Source: Gammaproteobacteria bacterium
GTDB lineage: Bacteria > Pseudomonadota > Gammaproteobacteria > Xanthomonadales > Wenzhouxiangellaceae
Length of the DNA: 64,000 nucleotides
Assembly: GCA_021772975.1 (NCBI GenBank)
Contig: JAJFKY010000006.1
Span: forward strand, 124,001-188,000
Direction: 5' to 3'
Part shown: one piece after another, positions 54,460 to 64,000 of the stretch
How the letters are laid out: the number at the start of each line of letters is the position of its first letter
How positions within the stretch are numbered: position 1 is the stretch's first letter
Program-made: the position numbers and the translations under genes
Notes under the pieces: model-generated
Told to the model about the DNA's origin: nothing
Databases searched by the model: none
What the model saw: only the letters and a program-made list of their open reading frames with translations

Positions 54460-55989
54460 ATGAGCATGGATAACAACATGGATTTTCTGCAACAGCTTGG
54501 CATCACCAACACTCACTCCGGCGCCTGGTATGGCGAATGGAGCAGCACCACCGATCAGGGTGTGATCGATTCGTATAACCCCACCACCGGAGAAGTCATC
54601 AACAGCGTGTATGCCTGCTCGGAGGATGATTACGAGCGGGTCATTGAAACTGCCCAGGCAGCCGCGCTGGAATGGCGGCAATTACCCGCGCCGCAGCGCG
54701 GTGAAGCCGTCCGGCTGGTAACCAATGCCTTACGCGAACACAAGGATGCGCTGGGCAGCCTGGTCAGTCTGGAAATGGGCAAGCTCAAGGCCGAAGGTGA
54801 CGGCGAAGTCCAGGAAATGATCGATATCGGCGATTTTGCGGTGGGCCAGTCGCGCATGCTGTACGGCCTGACCATGCATTCCGAGCGCCCCGGCCATCGC
54901 ATGTACGAACAATGGCATCCATTGGGTGTAGTCGGCGTGATCACGGCGTTCAACTTTCCGGTAGCGGTGTGGGCATGGAATGCCATGCTGGCCGCGATCT
55001 GCGGCAATGCCACCATCTGGAAGCCTTCACCCAAGGGCGTGTTGTGCTGCGCAGCGGTACAGCGCATCGCCAACCAGGCTCTGGCCGATCAGGGCTATCC
55101 GCCGATTTTCCTCAGCTTTATGGAGAACGGCAATGAGCTGGCGGAAAAATTTGTCAATGATCAGCGCGTCAATCTGATCTCCTTCACCGGCTCCAGCGCC
55201 ATCGGCAGCCAGGTGGCCGCCAAGGTGGCGGCCCGTTCCGGTAAGAGCCTGCTGGAGTTGGGCGGCAACAATGCCATGATCATCGATTCGACCGCCGACC
55301 TGAAGCTGGCCATTCCCGCGGTGGTGTTCGGCGCGGTCGGCACTGCCGGACAGCGCTGTACCAGTACCCGTCGGCTGTTCGTTCACGAGTCAATCGTCGA
55401 CGATGTCTGTGACAAGCTGGTCACCGCTTACGAGCAGGTGCGGATCGGCGACCCGCTGGAGGAAGCAACCCTGATGGGCCCGCTCACCGACCCAGCGGCA
55501 GTGGAACGCTACGAGGATGCCATCCAGCAGGCACAGGCAGCCGGCGGCAAAGTATTGTGCGGCGCCCAGCGTTTGGCGCGGCCCGGTTATTTTGTCAAGC
55601 CAACCATTATTCGTGCCGAAAATCACTGGGATATTGTCCAGGCGGAAACCTTTGCACCGATTCTATATGTAATGAGCTACAGCGATATCGATCAAGCCAT
55701 TGCCATGCAGAATGATGTCAGACAGGGCCTGTCCTCAGCCATCTTCACCCGCGATCTGCAGACTTCGGAGAAGTTCCTGTCAGCGATGGGCAGTGACTGT
55801 GGTATCGCGAATGTCAACATCGGCACCTCCGGCGCGGAAATCGGTGGCGCGTTTGGCGGCGAAAAAGAAACCGGCGGTGGCCGTGAATCCGGTTCGGATG
55901 CCTGGCGTAATTACATGCGGCGGCAAACCAACACCATCAACTGGAGCAGTGATCTGCCGCTGGCGCAAGGGATTAAATTCGATATCTGA
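54460..55989 (+). CDS. ALDH7-type aldehyde dehydrogenase (aminoadipate-semialdehyde type)
   Basis: This 509-residue NAD(P)-dependent aldehyde dehydrogenase has the catalytic Cys in [13 protein letters not shown] and the general base in [11 protein letters not shown]. The GGNNA and RRLFVHESI segments and the C-terminal [23 protein letters not shown] are typical of ALDH7 (antiquitin/AmaB). That group oxidises alpha-aminoadipate semialdehyde (piperideine-6-carboxylate) in lysine breakdown. Substrate is inferred from subfamily; no other lysine-catabolic gene is adjacent. Several in-frame ATGs occur at the start; I use the first. Confidence 0.87.
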   Translation: MSMDNNMDFLQQLGITNTHSGAWYGEWSSTTDQGVIDSYNPTTGEVINSVYACSEDDYERVIETAQAAALEWRQLPAPQRGEAVRLVTNALREHKDALGSLVSLEMGKLKAEGDGEVQEMIDIGDFAVGQSRMLYGLTMHSERPGHRMYEQWHPLGVVGVITAFNFPVAVWAWNAMLAAICGNATIWKPSPKGVLCCAAVQRIANQALADQGYPPIFLSFMENGNELAEKFVNDQRVNLISFTGSSAIGSQVAAKVAARSGKSLLELGGNNAMIIDSTADLKLAIPAVVFGAVGTAGQRCTSTRRLFVHESIVDDVCDKLVTAYEQVRIGDPLEEATLMGPLTDPAAVERYEDAIQQAQAAGGKVLCGAQRLARPGYFVKPTIIRAENHWDIVQAETFAPILYVMSYSDIDQAIAMQNDVRQGLSSAIFTRDLQTSEKFLSAMGSDCGIANVNIGTSGAEIGGAFGGEKETGGGRESGSDAWRNYMRRQTNTINWSSDLPLAQGIKFDI

Positions 55990-56004
55990 TCGGCGCTGCC
56001 GCGA

Positions 56005-57033
56005 TTGTATTCCCTACTGCGCAATCTGCTGTTTCGGCTGCCTGCCGAGACAGCCCATGATCTCGGACTGACCGGCCTGGACTGGGCCGGTCAGCTGCTG
56101 GTCAGCCCACCCCGGCCGTTACCCGTTAAACAGCTGGGCCTGACGTTCCCCAATCCGGTCGGCCTGGCCGCCGGGCTGGACAAGAACGGTGACCACATTG
56201 ATAGCCTGCTGGCGCTGGGATTTGGCTTTATAGAGATCGGCACCACCACGCCCAAACCGCAACCGGGTAATCCCAAGCCACGCATGTTTCGCCTGCCTGA
56301 GGTCCAGGGGGTGATTAACCGGCTGGGATTCAATAATAAGGGTGTTGAACATCTGGTCAGCCAGGTGGAAGGCAGCAAAGCCTGGCGGCAAGGCGCCATT
56401 ATCGGCATCAATATCGGCAAAAACAAAACCACGCCGAACGAACGCGCGGTGGACGATTATCTGTTCTGCCTGGAACGCGTATACCGGCTGGCCAGTTACA
56501 TCACCATCAATATCTCCTCGCCCAACACCGAAAACCTGCGTGACCTGCAACATCGTGAGGCATTGCTCAAACTGTTGCTGCCACTACGGGAACGGCAACA
56601 GCAACTGGCCGGACAGCACCAGCGCCAGGTTCCTTTACTGGTCAAACTGGCGCCTGATCTGGCTGAGCCGGAACTGGACGAAATCGCCGAGGTCATCACC
56701 CAGGCTGAAATGCAGGGCGTGATCTGTGGCAACACCACCATCAGCCGCCGGGGCGTCACCAAGCTGCCGCATGGTCAGGAAACCGGCGGCCTGAGCGGCG
56801 CGCCACTGAAACGCAAGGCCGATGACTTACTCCAGGCGATGCGCGCACGGCTGCCCGCCAAGGTCCCCATTATCGGTGTGGGCGGCATCACTTGCGGGCA
56901 GGATGCCGCGGATAAATGGTCGGCAGGCGCTGATCTGGTGCAGTTTTATACCGGCATGATTTATCGCGGCCCGGCGCTGATCGGTGAGTGCGTTGAGGCG
57001 CTGCGCCAGGCTGTTGGCGACAGTATCGAATAA
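56005..57033 (+). CDS. pyrD: Dihydroorotate dehydrogenase (quinone), class 2
   Basis: This membrane-associated enzyme oxidises dihydroorotate to orotate with ubiquinone, the fourth step of pyrimidine synthesis. It has 342 residues. The N-terminal quinone-tunnel helices match MYSLLRNLLFRLPAETAH, and the FMN-site motifs VGLAAGLDKNGDHID and NISSPNTENLRDLQ are present. The start is the TTG at 56005. It is followed 4 bases later by murB. Confidence 0.95.
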   Translation: MYSLLRNLLFRLPAETAHDLGLTGLDWAGQLLVSPPRPLPVKQLGLTFPNPVGLAAGLDKNGDHIDSLLALGFGFIEIGTTTPKPQPGNPKPRMFRLPEVQGVINRLGFNNKGVEHLVSQVEGSKAWRQGAIIGINIGKNKTTPNERAVDDYLFCLERVYRLASYITINISSPNTENLRDLQHREALLKLLLPLRERQQQLAGQHQRQVPLLVKLAPDLAEPELDEIAEVITQAEMQGVICGNTTISRRGVTKLPHGQETGGLSGAPLKRKADDLLQAMRARLPAKVPIIGVGGITCGQDAADKWSAGADLVQFYTGMIYRGPALIGECVEALRQAVGDSIE

Positions 57034-57037
57034 GCCG

Positions 57038-58075
57038 ATGCCCGGCAATCAACCCGCCATCCGCACCAACGTCGATATCCGGCATCTGAACAGCCTGGGT
57101 TTGCCCTGCCGCGCCGCCGGCTGGTGTCGGGTCCACCACTGGTCAGCGTTGCAACAGGCGCTAGCGGACCCTCGCTTTGCGCAACAACCCCATCTGATTC
57201 TGGGCGGCGGCAGCAATGTGGTGCTGGTGGATGATTTTCCCGGACTGGTGATCCAGCCTGACTGGCATGGAATTGATATCGTCGCGGAAACCAGCCGTAC
57301 GGTCAGCATTCAGGTCGGCGCGGCCGAACCCTGGGACCGGCTGGTGCGCTGGAGCGTGGACCGCCAGCTGCATGGCCTGGAGAACCTGGCAGCGATCCCG
57401 GGCTGGTGCGGCGCGGCGCCGATGCAGAATATCGGTGCCTACGGCGTGGAGTTCAGTGATAGCTGCGTGGCGGTTGATTATCTGGACCTGAGCACCGGCC
57501 AGTCACATCAGCTCAGTGCTGAGCAATGTCAGTTCGGCTACCGGCACAGTATTTTCAAAACCACAGCGGCACACAACTGGCTGGTAACCGGCGTGTCTCT
57601 GCAACTGGCCCGGCAGGCGCCGTTTAAACTGACCTATCCGGGTGTGCGCGAGGCCCTCGACGCCCAGGGCATTAGCGAACCCACACCGGCCGCGGTAGCT
57701 GCAGCGATTACCCGAATCCGGCAACGCAAACTGCCTGATCCGGCCAGCCTGGGCAATGCCGGCAGTTTTTTCAAAAACCCCATCGTGAGTCGAGCCACTG
57801 CCGATGCTCTGCTGGAGCAGCATCCGCAGCTACCGCACTGGCCTGCCGGCGAGCAGGTGAAACTCAGCGCCGCCTGGCTGATCGAACAGTGTGGCTGGAA
57901 GGGTCGGCGCACCGGACCGGTGGGCGTTCACCGGCAGCATGCACTGGTGCTGGTACATTACGGCCACGGCAATGGACGCCAGTTGCTGCACCTGGCCGGC
58001 AACATTCAACAGGACGTCAACAACCGCTTTGGCATTGCTTTACAACCAGAGCCAAAGATCATTCAATCCTCATGA
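57038..58075 (+). CDS. murB: UDP-N-acetylenolpyruvoylglucosamine reductase
   Basis: MurB reduces the enolpyruvyl group to form UDP-MurNAc in peptidoglycan precursor synthesis. It has 345 residues, the long type I form of E. coli. FAD-binding motifs ILGGGSNVVL and IPGWCGAAPMQNIGAYG, the YRHS segment and the active-site Ser in AGSFFKNP are present. The ATG at 57038 lies just after the pyrD stop; an upstream frame overlapping pyrD is not used. Confidence 0.95.
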   Translation: MPGNQPAIRTNVDIRHLNSLGLPCRAAGWCRVHHWSALQQALADPRFAQQPHLILGGGSNVVLVDDFPGLVIQPDWHGIDIVAETSRTVSIQVGAAEPWDRLVRWSVDRQLHGLENLAAIPGWCGAAPMQNIGAYGVEFSDSCVAVDYLDLSTGQSHQLSAEQCQFGYRHSIFKTTAAHNWLVTGVSLQLARQAPFKLTYPGVREALDAQGISEPTPAAVAAAITRIRQRKLPDPASLGNAGSFFKNPIVSRATADALLEQHPQLPHWPAGEQVKLSAAWLIEQCGWKGRRTGPVGVHRQHALVLVHYGHGNGRQLLHLAGNIQQDVNNRFGIALQPEPKIIQSS

Positions 58076-58088
58076 AACGGAAGCGTGT

Positions 58089-59795
58089 ATGTCTGTAGCT
58101 CTTTATCGTCTGAATCTGTGCGGGAAATTTTTTGTCATCCTGTTGGCCGTGGTTTGTCTGTGCGCCTGCAATCAGCAGCCCACTCCGCCCGGCGGGGAAG
58201 CAACAACCGCGGTTAACCCGGAAATTGACAGCAACAGGCTGTTGCAGGATATCGCCACGCTGGCCTCGGACGAGTTCGAAGGTCGCGCGCCGATGTCACA
58301 CGGAGAAACCTTGACACTGGGTTTTATCGAGCAACGCTTGCGTGAGCTTGGTATCGAACCATTATTTGCTGAGGGCTACCGGCAACCGGTACCGCTGGTT
58401 GCCATCACCACTCAACCGGATGCGCAGATGACCGTTACGCCGGCCACCGCCGAGGCGGGTGAACCGCTGGTGCTGAACTATGCTGAAAATGTCATGCTGT
58501 GGTCACAGCGTGCCGCTCGGCAGCTGTCATTGCAGGCCAGTGAGCTGGTATTCGTCGGTTACGGCGTGGTCGCACCCGAATATGGCTGGAACGACTATCA
58601 GGACGTTGATGTAACTGGAAAAACCGTGATCATCCTGGTTAATGATCCCGGCTTTGCCAGCAATGACAAAACGCTTTTTTCCGGCCGGGCGATGACCTAC
58701 TACGGCCGCTGGACTTACAAATTTGAGGAAGCCGCCAGACAAGGCGCCGCCGCGGCTTTGATCATTCACAATACCGAGCCTGCCAGCTATCCCTGGGCGG
58801 TGGTAGCCAATAGCTGGTCCGGCCCACAGTTCCATCTTAACCAGGCAGCGGATGCCAACAACCTGCTGGAGATTGAGGGCTGGCTGACCTACCAGGCCGC
58901 GGTTCAGCTGATGAATCTGGCCGGACACAATCTGGGTGATCTGGAAAGTGCCGCCCAGAGCGCCGACTTCCAGGCCCTGACATTGCCCCTGCAGGTCAGC
59001 ACCGAATTGCAGCAGACCATCGAGAGGGCGGAGTCCTACAACATCGGCGGCATACTCAACGGCAGTGTAAAGCCTGACGAGTTATTTATTTACATGGCCC
59101 ATTGGGACCATATCGGCAAGGATGACAGCGCTGCCGAGGCGGTAGACAACATCTACAACGGCGCGGTAGATAATGCCACCGGAGTGGCCGGCATACTGGC
59201 GCTGGCGGAAGCATTCGCGGGACAACCACGGGCACCACGGCGCAGCGTCGCTTTTCTGGCGGTGACCGCGGAAGAATCCGGCCTGCTGGGCTCCGCTCAC
59301 TACGCCCGGAATCCACCCTTGCCGATGAGCCAGCATATCGCCGGTATTAACATGGATGCCATGAATGTTTACGGTCCGACCAATGATCTGGTGGTAGTTG
59401 GCTACGGCAACTCACAGATGGAAGATTATCTGCGCCTGCATGCCGATAATCAGCAACGCATCGTAGCTCCTGAGGAGCATCCTGAGGCCGGTGGTTTTTA
59501 TCGCTCCGATCACTTCAATTTCGCCAAGCAGGGCGTGCCGGTATTGTTTGCCGAATCAGGCAGCGATCATGTCGAGCATGGCACCGCCTGGATGATCCAG
59601 AAACAAAACGACTTCAACGCCAATCGCTATCACAAAGCCGAGGATGAAGTACTCGATGACTGGGACCTGAGCGGCATGCAGCAGGATCTGCGACTGTTCT
59701 TTTATATCGGCTGGGATCTGACCAACAACACCGACTGGCCGCAGTGGTATGACGGTAATGAGTTTAAAGCGATTCGCGAAGCCAGCAGGAACTGA
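58089..59795 (+). CDS. M28 family zinc aminopeptidase, lipoprotein
   Basis: This 568-residue exported peptidase has a lipobox-like LCAC (Cys27) after a hydrophobic helix. A PA domain is inserted at about 145-290, and the M28 catalytic domain follows. Zinc ligands and the catalytic Glu are visible in MAHWDHIG, NGAVDNATGVAG, TAEESGLLGS, NMDAMNVYG and SDHFNFAKQG. Relatives release N-terminal amino acids from peptides in the periplasm. ATG 58089 begins 13 bases after murB; the frame upstream is a murB shadow. Confidence 0.9.
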   Translation: MSVALYRLNLCGKFFVILLAVVCLCACNQQPTPPGGEATTAVNPEIDSNRLLQDIATLASDEFEGRAPMSHGETLTLGFIEQRLRELGIEPLFAEGYRQPVPLVAITTQPDAQMTVTPATAEAGEPLVLNYAENVMLWSQRAARQLSLQASELVFVGYGVVAPEYGWNDYQDVDVTGKTVIILVNDPGFASNDKTLFSGRAMTYYGRWTYKFEEAARQGAAAALIIHNTEPASYPWAVVANSWSGPQFHLNQAADANNLLEIEGWLTYQAAVQLMNLAGHNLGDLESAAQSADFQALTLPLQVSTELQQTIERAESYNIGGILNGSVKPDELFIYMAHWDHIGKDDSAAEAVDNIYNGAVDNATGVAGILALAEAFAGQPRAPRRSVAFLAVTAEESGLLGSAHYARNPPLPMSQHIAGINMDAMNVYGPTNDLVVVGYGNSQMEDYLRLHADNQQRIVAPEEHPEAGGFYRSDHFNFAKQGVPVLFAESGSDHVEHGTAWMIQKQNDFNANRYHKAEDEVLDDWDLSGMQQDLRLFFYIGWDLTNNTDWPQWYDGNEFKAIREASRN

Positions 59796-59906
59796 TTAAA
59801 TAGTCAATATAAGCCTATCTGAGAATTAAAATTCCAAATTGATATACAACCTTCGGCTGCCTTATTGGATTGCCAGTAGTGCTGGCAATATCATAGAGCA
59901 TTTATA

Positions 59907-62900
59907 TCAATCATCTGGCCAGGAGAGTTGGCATGATTGCTGACAAGCTTTTAAAACTGCCCTTATCCTATAGTCTGTTCCCGAATCAGTGAATTGAAGA
60001 TTACCCGAAAACCTGACCTGTGCGGTAACTACAACAAATAAATTTCTTTCAAAAGCCTCTCTAAGTAAAACACTTGCCGCAACTCTTCCCGCAGGAAACA
60101 AATCGCCACTATCTCCATCGCAATTACCTGGAAAACTGACCAGCGGTGTGTCATCCGTAATAAGAGCTTTAATATCAGCGATACAAAATGGCGGGTGAGC
60201 AGTAGATGCTATGCTTGAATCAACATAGAACTCAAGCACATTAGCTAAGTGACTGCTGCTCGGTTCTACAACAAGCGCTATTGACTGGATAGCAATCCAA
60301 TCATTGCTATCATCATCAAAATTATGCATTAACCAACCAGTATCAATAAAACCTGGGCTAAAAGGTATGCCGGCAGCCTCTAGAAAACTATCATCTTCCT
60401 CAAAACTATCTGGTTGGCTACTTCCGTCGTCAATCGAGAACCGGATACTGTACGTCAAATCCTCGCCAGCGTTACCGGCAACACGTGATGCGGTAATCAG
60501 ATGTTGATCGCAAAGTAAAGTGTGCTGGTCCCCACTCTGGATCCAGGAAGAAGTTCTTTGTGCCAACCAGGTTACAACCTTTGATCCGGGCTCGACCCCA
60601 GACTGGACTGAAACTTCAGGGTTAACACCGAATTGATGGTTACCATATTCACTGGTCGGCTCACCACCAGCCGGGGTAATAAATAGCTCGCCGACACATG
60701 AGATCGCTAAACCGGTCGCTAAACCAGAGGCAATATTCAAGGTCTCTGCTTTTAAACGGGTAATTGAAGAGAACTCAGTGATTGAAATAGCATAAGTATC
60801 TACATCAATACTTGAATTATAAACAGAAGGATTGTGGAAGCTATGCAAGTTCTGAACTGTACCGATATTAATCACATTAGCATACTGATAGTTATTATCG
60901 AACTCGTAGCTATCGGCAAAGCGGCGCCCTGTGATCATTACCGGCCCGGACAATGTTCCAGAGTCGGCGTTATCAAACTGCACCAGCTTGAACTCAACAC
61001 CACCCGCGTGGACCAACTCTGGAGATAAGTCACCAGTGTTAAGGCTGCCTTGGCAAGGACCGGCTCCGGAAGAACAACCCAACCCGGTTAACCGAAACCA
61101 TTGGTCGGCGCCAACCGACTTGTAGTAGATGAACGGGCTGCTGCTTTGTGCGTATGTGACATTGTTCCAAGACAAAACAGTATCGCAGCCAGGTGGTGTG
61201 GCTTTGGGGTCACGCGGGCTTCCATCCGGCGCCAGCGGCGAGGGCTCAAGCGAACAGAACTCCAGGCTTCTGGTTAGATTGCCTGTGGGCACTTTAGCAT
61301 CCACTACAATATCATCCAGAGTCAGGATTTTATCCGCTGATTCATGCAGACTGATGTTAGTCGCCGCAGTGCCTGCCTGAACATTGACAGACCCATTGCG
61401 GCCGGTTGCTACTGTTTCACTCGATAAGTTATTAACAAGCACAGGTATCAGCCCCGCTGGAACACTTGCAGTGCTCCAGGAAACAGGAATATCACAAGTG
61501 TTACCATTGGGAAAACGGATATTGACAACACAAAAAGTCGGTGCTGAAATTTGACCACTAGGCCCTGTTATAGCAATTAATGCAGATTTTGCACCCAAAC
61601 TAATTCCATCATCAATAGACGCAGTAATGCTGTGAATTCCAACATTCAATCCAGTCCTTATGCTATCAATTGATGCGTTACCCCCAGTAGCAAACTGACC
61701 ATCCTGATCGGACCCCCAAACCACATTAGCTAAATCAGGCACTATTGCGCCCATTGATCGAGTCGCTATAACACTCACAGAGAATTCATTATTTATTGCT
61801 AACAGATCATATGAAGTGAAATTTTGCGGAGCAGACCCAAAATCAAAAGTGACATTTGGATTATAAGACATATATGCAATTATATCAGCCGAGTTGTGAG
61901 TGCCATGATCTACAGATGCGGCCAATATAGCCGCCCCGTTTCCATCAAAAAGCTCATCTGATAGCGTTCCCTCAAGATAAGTAAAGCTATTTTCCGTGAT
62001 AAATGCAGGTCCGCCACTGTTGCCATTTGAAATGTCAGACTTATTGAGCAATACCTCGATAAAATTGTTAGTATCATCAATTAATGAACTTGAGTGCTCG
62101 TACATACGAAATACCGTATTGGATCTGACCGCTATAGGGAATCCAACAACATTTAAATCCGTCTGCAAAAAACCTGAATTACTAGGATCGACAGGATATG
62201 TACTATCCACATTTCGTACTATTGGATATGGCGCCCTCATTATCGGACCGTCAAGCCAATGCGCACCATAATCCTTAAATACATCAAAATCACTATTCGC
62301 TGGTGCCGTTACCCAAATATTCGGCCTAAGAGAATTAGTGGTATCTCGGTGAAAAAAACAACTATTTACACCTGCGATATCTCTACACTGCGGATAGAAT
62401 CTTGTAAAAATACTTTTCCTATTGCTGCTTTTTTCGTAAGTACAATGCGCAGCAGTAAAAACCACATGAGAAGCAACTAGATATCCAGTGCAGCTTTCTC
62501 TACTATTGTTCGTGTCAAAAAGTGTTTGACTAGAACCAATACTATTGTAAGGAAATTTTACAATATTGGCACCACTAACAGTGGGTCTGTTATCACTTCC
62601 AATTACCCTATTATTAGAGTCACTCCCAGAATCAGTAAAATTATTGACAACTTCTTGCAGGCGGTATGTAGCGTTAGCATAGTCATAACTTATTTCCTCT
62701 GCATTTGAATTTTCCGAAACACCCTCAAAAAAAGGCTCATCGGGTAAAGGTTGATCTTGGATTATATTTGACAATAATTCATTATAATATTCGGCTTCGT
62801 CTACGAAGCCTTTCTCGTCAAAGCCTTTAGCCCTCGACGCACTCAGCAAAACTTGTGCTTGATTCACCGTAAGGAATTTTTTAGTTCGTGAAAATGAAAT

Positions 62901-63203
62901 GCCCGAGGCATCGCCCATATCTAACAAAACAACACATTTACCGCCAAAAAACTGATGTTCTTCCCATCGATAGGTAATATATAAAATGTTTTGAAAAAAA
63001 ATGCCTACTGGCTGCGTAGTTACACTCTTGGGACAAACTGCGGCCAAGCCTAACTCTTGTGCAGTTAATAAGCTATCCTGCTGGATAACCTGGAGTTCTT
63101 CCCAACTGACTGGCTCGGGAAGCTCCAGAGAAAATGCGGATATAACGGCAAGCATCAAGCTGACGACAGCGAATGCCTGGATAAATAACCGCACAATGGC
63201 CAT
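59907..63203 (-). CDS. Large secreted V8-like serine protease with PPC-like repeats
   Basis: This 1098-residue protein has a signal peptide (1-25), a pro-region (about 26-205) and a trypsin/V8-like protease domain (about 210-460). The triad is His253 in FTAAHC, Asp311 in KDYGAHW and Ser396 in NGNSGGPAF. Beta-rich domains follow. Two segments near 780-830 (DSYEFDNNYQYANVI, DVDTYAI) and 955-1000 (PDSFEEDDSFLEAA, SNDWIAI) resemble pre-peptidase C-terminal (PPC) repeats of secreted proteases. Many cysteines suggest disulfides. The region is visibly AT-richer than its neighbours, which points to transfer. Type II secretion is a plausible export route. Confidence 0.8.
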   Translation of the reverse strand: MAIVRLFIQAFAVVSLMLAVISAFSLELPEPVSWEELQVIQQDSLLTAQELGLAAVCPKSVTTQPVGIFFQNILYITYRWEEHQFFGGKCVVLLDMGDASGISFSRTKKFLTVNQAQVLLSASRAKGFDEKGFVDEAEYYNELLSNIIQDQPLPDEPFFEGVSENSNAEEISYDYANATYRLQEVVNNFTDSGSDSNNRVIGSDNRPTVSGANIVKFPYNSIGSSQTLFDTNNSRESCTGYLVASHVVFTAAHCTYEKSSNRKSIFTRFYPQCRDIAGVNSCFFHRDTTNSLRPNIWVTAPANSDFDVFKDYGAHWLDGPIMRAPYPIVRNVDSTYPVDPSNSGFLQTDLNVVGFPIAVRSNTVFRMYEHSSSLIDDTNNFIEVLLNKSDISNGNSGGPAFITENSFTYLEGTLSDELFDGNGAAILAASVDHGTHNSADIIAYMSYNPNVTFDFGSAPQNFTSYDLLAINNEFSVSVIATRSMGAIVPDLANVVWGSDQDGQFATGGNASIDSIRTGLNVGIHSITASIDDGISLGAKSALIAITGPSGQISAPTFCVVNIRFPNGNTCDIPVSWSTASVPAGLIPVLVNNLSSETVATGRNGSVNVQAGTAATNISLHESADKILTLDDIVVDAKVPTGNLTRSLEFCSLEPSPLAPDGSPRDPKATPPGCDTVLSWNNVTYAQSSSPFIYYKSVGADQWFRLTGLGCSSGAGPCQGSLNTGDLSPELVHAGGVEFKLVQFDNADSGTLSGPVMITGRRFADSYEFDNNYQYANVINIGTVQNLHSFHNPSVYNSSIDVDTYAISITEFSSITRLKAETLNIASGLATGLAISCVGELFITPAGGEPTSEYGNHQFGVNPEVSVQSGVEPGSKVVTWLAQRTSSWIQSGDQHTLLCDQHLITASRVAGNAGEDLTYSIRFSIDDGSSQPDSFEEDDSFLEAAGIPFSPGFIDTGWLMHNFDDDSNDWIAIQSIALVVEPSSSHLANVLEFYVDSSIASTAHPPFCIADIKALITDDTPLVSFPGNCDGDSGDLFPAGRVAASVLLREAFERNLFVVVTAQVRFSGNLQFTDSGTDYRIRAVLKACQQSCQLSWPDD

Positions 63204-63402
63204 ATTGATTCCCTTAATTGAGCATTTAGTCCATTCTAAATCAATATAATCCGATTACAGGATAATTGCAAATAATTACTTCCCCGTTATGCTCAACCGC
63301 TGCACTCGAAGAATGCTTGGCTTAAACAGCAAACGCTTGCGAGAACAAAGGCAGAATCAGTCCAGATTAAGAAAATCCGCTCCTGTCAACTATGTTATCC
63401 GT

Positions 63403-63918
63403 TTAAAAAGCCCCCTGGTTAATCAGGGTATTCAACATACTCTGATCATAACGTTTAGAACCACCCGGAAAAGCAATCAGGCCGGTTTCGTAAATATTGA
63501 AATTGCGCCGGAACCCACCGACATCCAGTTTGGCATCGATTTCGTATTCAAAGTTGTCGCGCGGGCGGCTGAACAGCTCCGCTATCAAGCCAATCCCGCT
63601 GAGCAGGTCAGGGTTTGCATTCAGGCTGAAGCCGGCTTCGCTAAAACCCTCGATAACCGGTAATTCATTGGTGGCGCCAGTAAACAAACGATGACCTTCC
63701 AGGTGCAGGGTATAAAAAACCCCGTTAAGGTAGATCGGGCTGCGGTTGGGGTTGACGATATTCAAATCAATAACAAAATTAGGAATACTGCCTGCTGACG
63801 GTACTGCCCGCACACCGGTGACCACAATTTCAGGTTCATCCTGTCCGTAAAAGCCGCCGCAGCCGCTCAACATGGCGGCCAGCAGTACGCAACAAGCAGC
63901 AATTGTTCTTCTTTTCAT
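63403..63918 (-). CDS. LEA type 2 (LEA14-like) lipoprotein
   Basis: This 171-residue protein has a lipobox LSGC (Cys20) and a LEA14/WHy-like beta-sandwich (FVIDLNIVNPNRSPIYLNGVFYTLHLEGHRLFTGA). Such domains occur in water-stress proteins and in bacterial outer-membrane lipoproteins of unknown role. The ATG at 63918 puts a basic tip and hydrophobic helix first; an earlier ATG at 63951 would place 11 extra residues before them. The 63204-63402 gap to the protease holds no gene. Confidence 0.82.
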   Translation of the reverse strand: MKRRTIAACCVLLAAMLSGCGGFYGQDEPEIVVTGVRAVPSAGSIPNFVIDLNIVNPNRSPIYLNGVFYTLHLEGHRLFTGATNELPVIEGFSEAGFSLNANPDLLSGIGLIAELFSRPRDNFEYEIDAKLDVGGFRRNFNIYETGLIAFPGGSKRYDQSMLNTLINQGAF

Positions 63919-64000
63919 AACTGTCAACTCCCGGATTGAAATGTCTGACACGCAAATAAAGCATCTAGCGCGCTAGTTTACCGCAATCTTAGCTGTAAAC

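Noticed and set aside
57891-58088. N-terminal extension of the M28 peptidase frame
   Set aside because: It overlaps murB in another phase and lacks homology; the ATG at 58089 is followed directly by a lipoprotein signal.
1-64000. tRNA or rRNA genes, prophage or plasmid functions
   Set aside because: I looked through the intergenic gaps for cloverleaf-like sequences with a terminal CCA, for rRNA segments, and for integrase, terminase or partition genes, and found none.

Overview
The window is a gene-dense, moderately GC-rich chromosomal segment from a gammaproteobacterium. Several conserved gammaproteobacterial blocks support this: ybeZ-ybeY-corC; ftsE-ftsX-rpoH; rhlB diverging from trxA-rho; trmJ diverging from suhB; and rpoE-rseA-rseB-rseC-mucD-lepA-lepB-rnc-era-recO-pdxJ, in the order familiar from Pseudomonas-like bacteria. 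A type II secretion system, quinone-linked PyrD and a fused 2-oxoacid:ferredoxin oxidoreductase point to an environmental aerobe or facultative organism. I cannot name the genus. I see no phage, plasmid, CRISPR array, rRNA or tRNA gene.

Layout. 1-5.5 kb (+): possible end of miaB, ybeZ, ybeY, corC, a DUF4105 membrane protein, a 50-residue DUF2256 zinc-ribbon-like protein, a first signal peptidase I and an alpha/beta hydrolase. 5.7-13.3 kb (-): icd followed by a DUF455 ferritin-like protein, an alkyltransferase-like DNA-binding protein, an HtrA-like protease, an FHA-domain membrane protein, a YeiH-type transporter and a DUF885 peptidase-like protein, closely spaced or overlapping. 13.5-15.6 kb (+): a proline-rich TonB-like protein, a 71-residue membrane protein behind a consensus sigma-54 promoter, and an AhpD-like protein. 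15.7-24.3 kb (-): gspC-D-E-F running straight into ftsE-ftsX, then rpoH. 24.4-27.8 kb: rhlB (-), trxA and rho (+). 27.9-30.6 kb: trmJ (-) and suhB (+), separated by about 1 kb of repeats. 30.9-35.5 kb (-): a three-gene 2-oxoacid:ferredoxin oxidoreductase operon. 35.7-36.5 kb (+): a subclass B1 metallo-beta-lactamase with a lipoprotein signal. 36.5-42.1 kb (-): a small carboxypeptidase-regulatory-like protein, an M48 protease, a 301-bp MITE-like element, apt, a methyltransferase and an AsmA-like protein. 42.2-43.0 kb (+): an orphan receiver-HPt protein. 43.1-54.1 kb (-): the envelope-stress sigma operon continuing through lepA, lepB, rnc, era, recO and pdxJ. 54.5-59.8 kb (+): an ALDH7-type dehydrogenase, pyrD, murB and an M28 peptidase lipoprotein. 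59.9-63.9 kb (-): a large AT-richer secreted V8-like protease and a LEA14-like lipoprotein.

How it fits together. Much of the window concerns the cell envelope: two signal peptidases, MucD and its sigma-E/RseABC circuit, the inner-membrane half of a type II secretion system joined to the FtsEX divisome transporter, RpoH, and several exported proteases that could be secretion substrates. The points I judge most worth following are the chromosomal B1 beta-lactamase, the sigma-54-driven small membrane protein, the FHA/HtrA-like membrane pair, the inverted-repeat element beside the M48 protease, and the AsmA-like gene whose signal peptide has no ordinary start codon.
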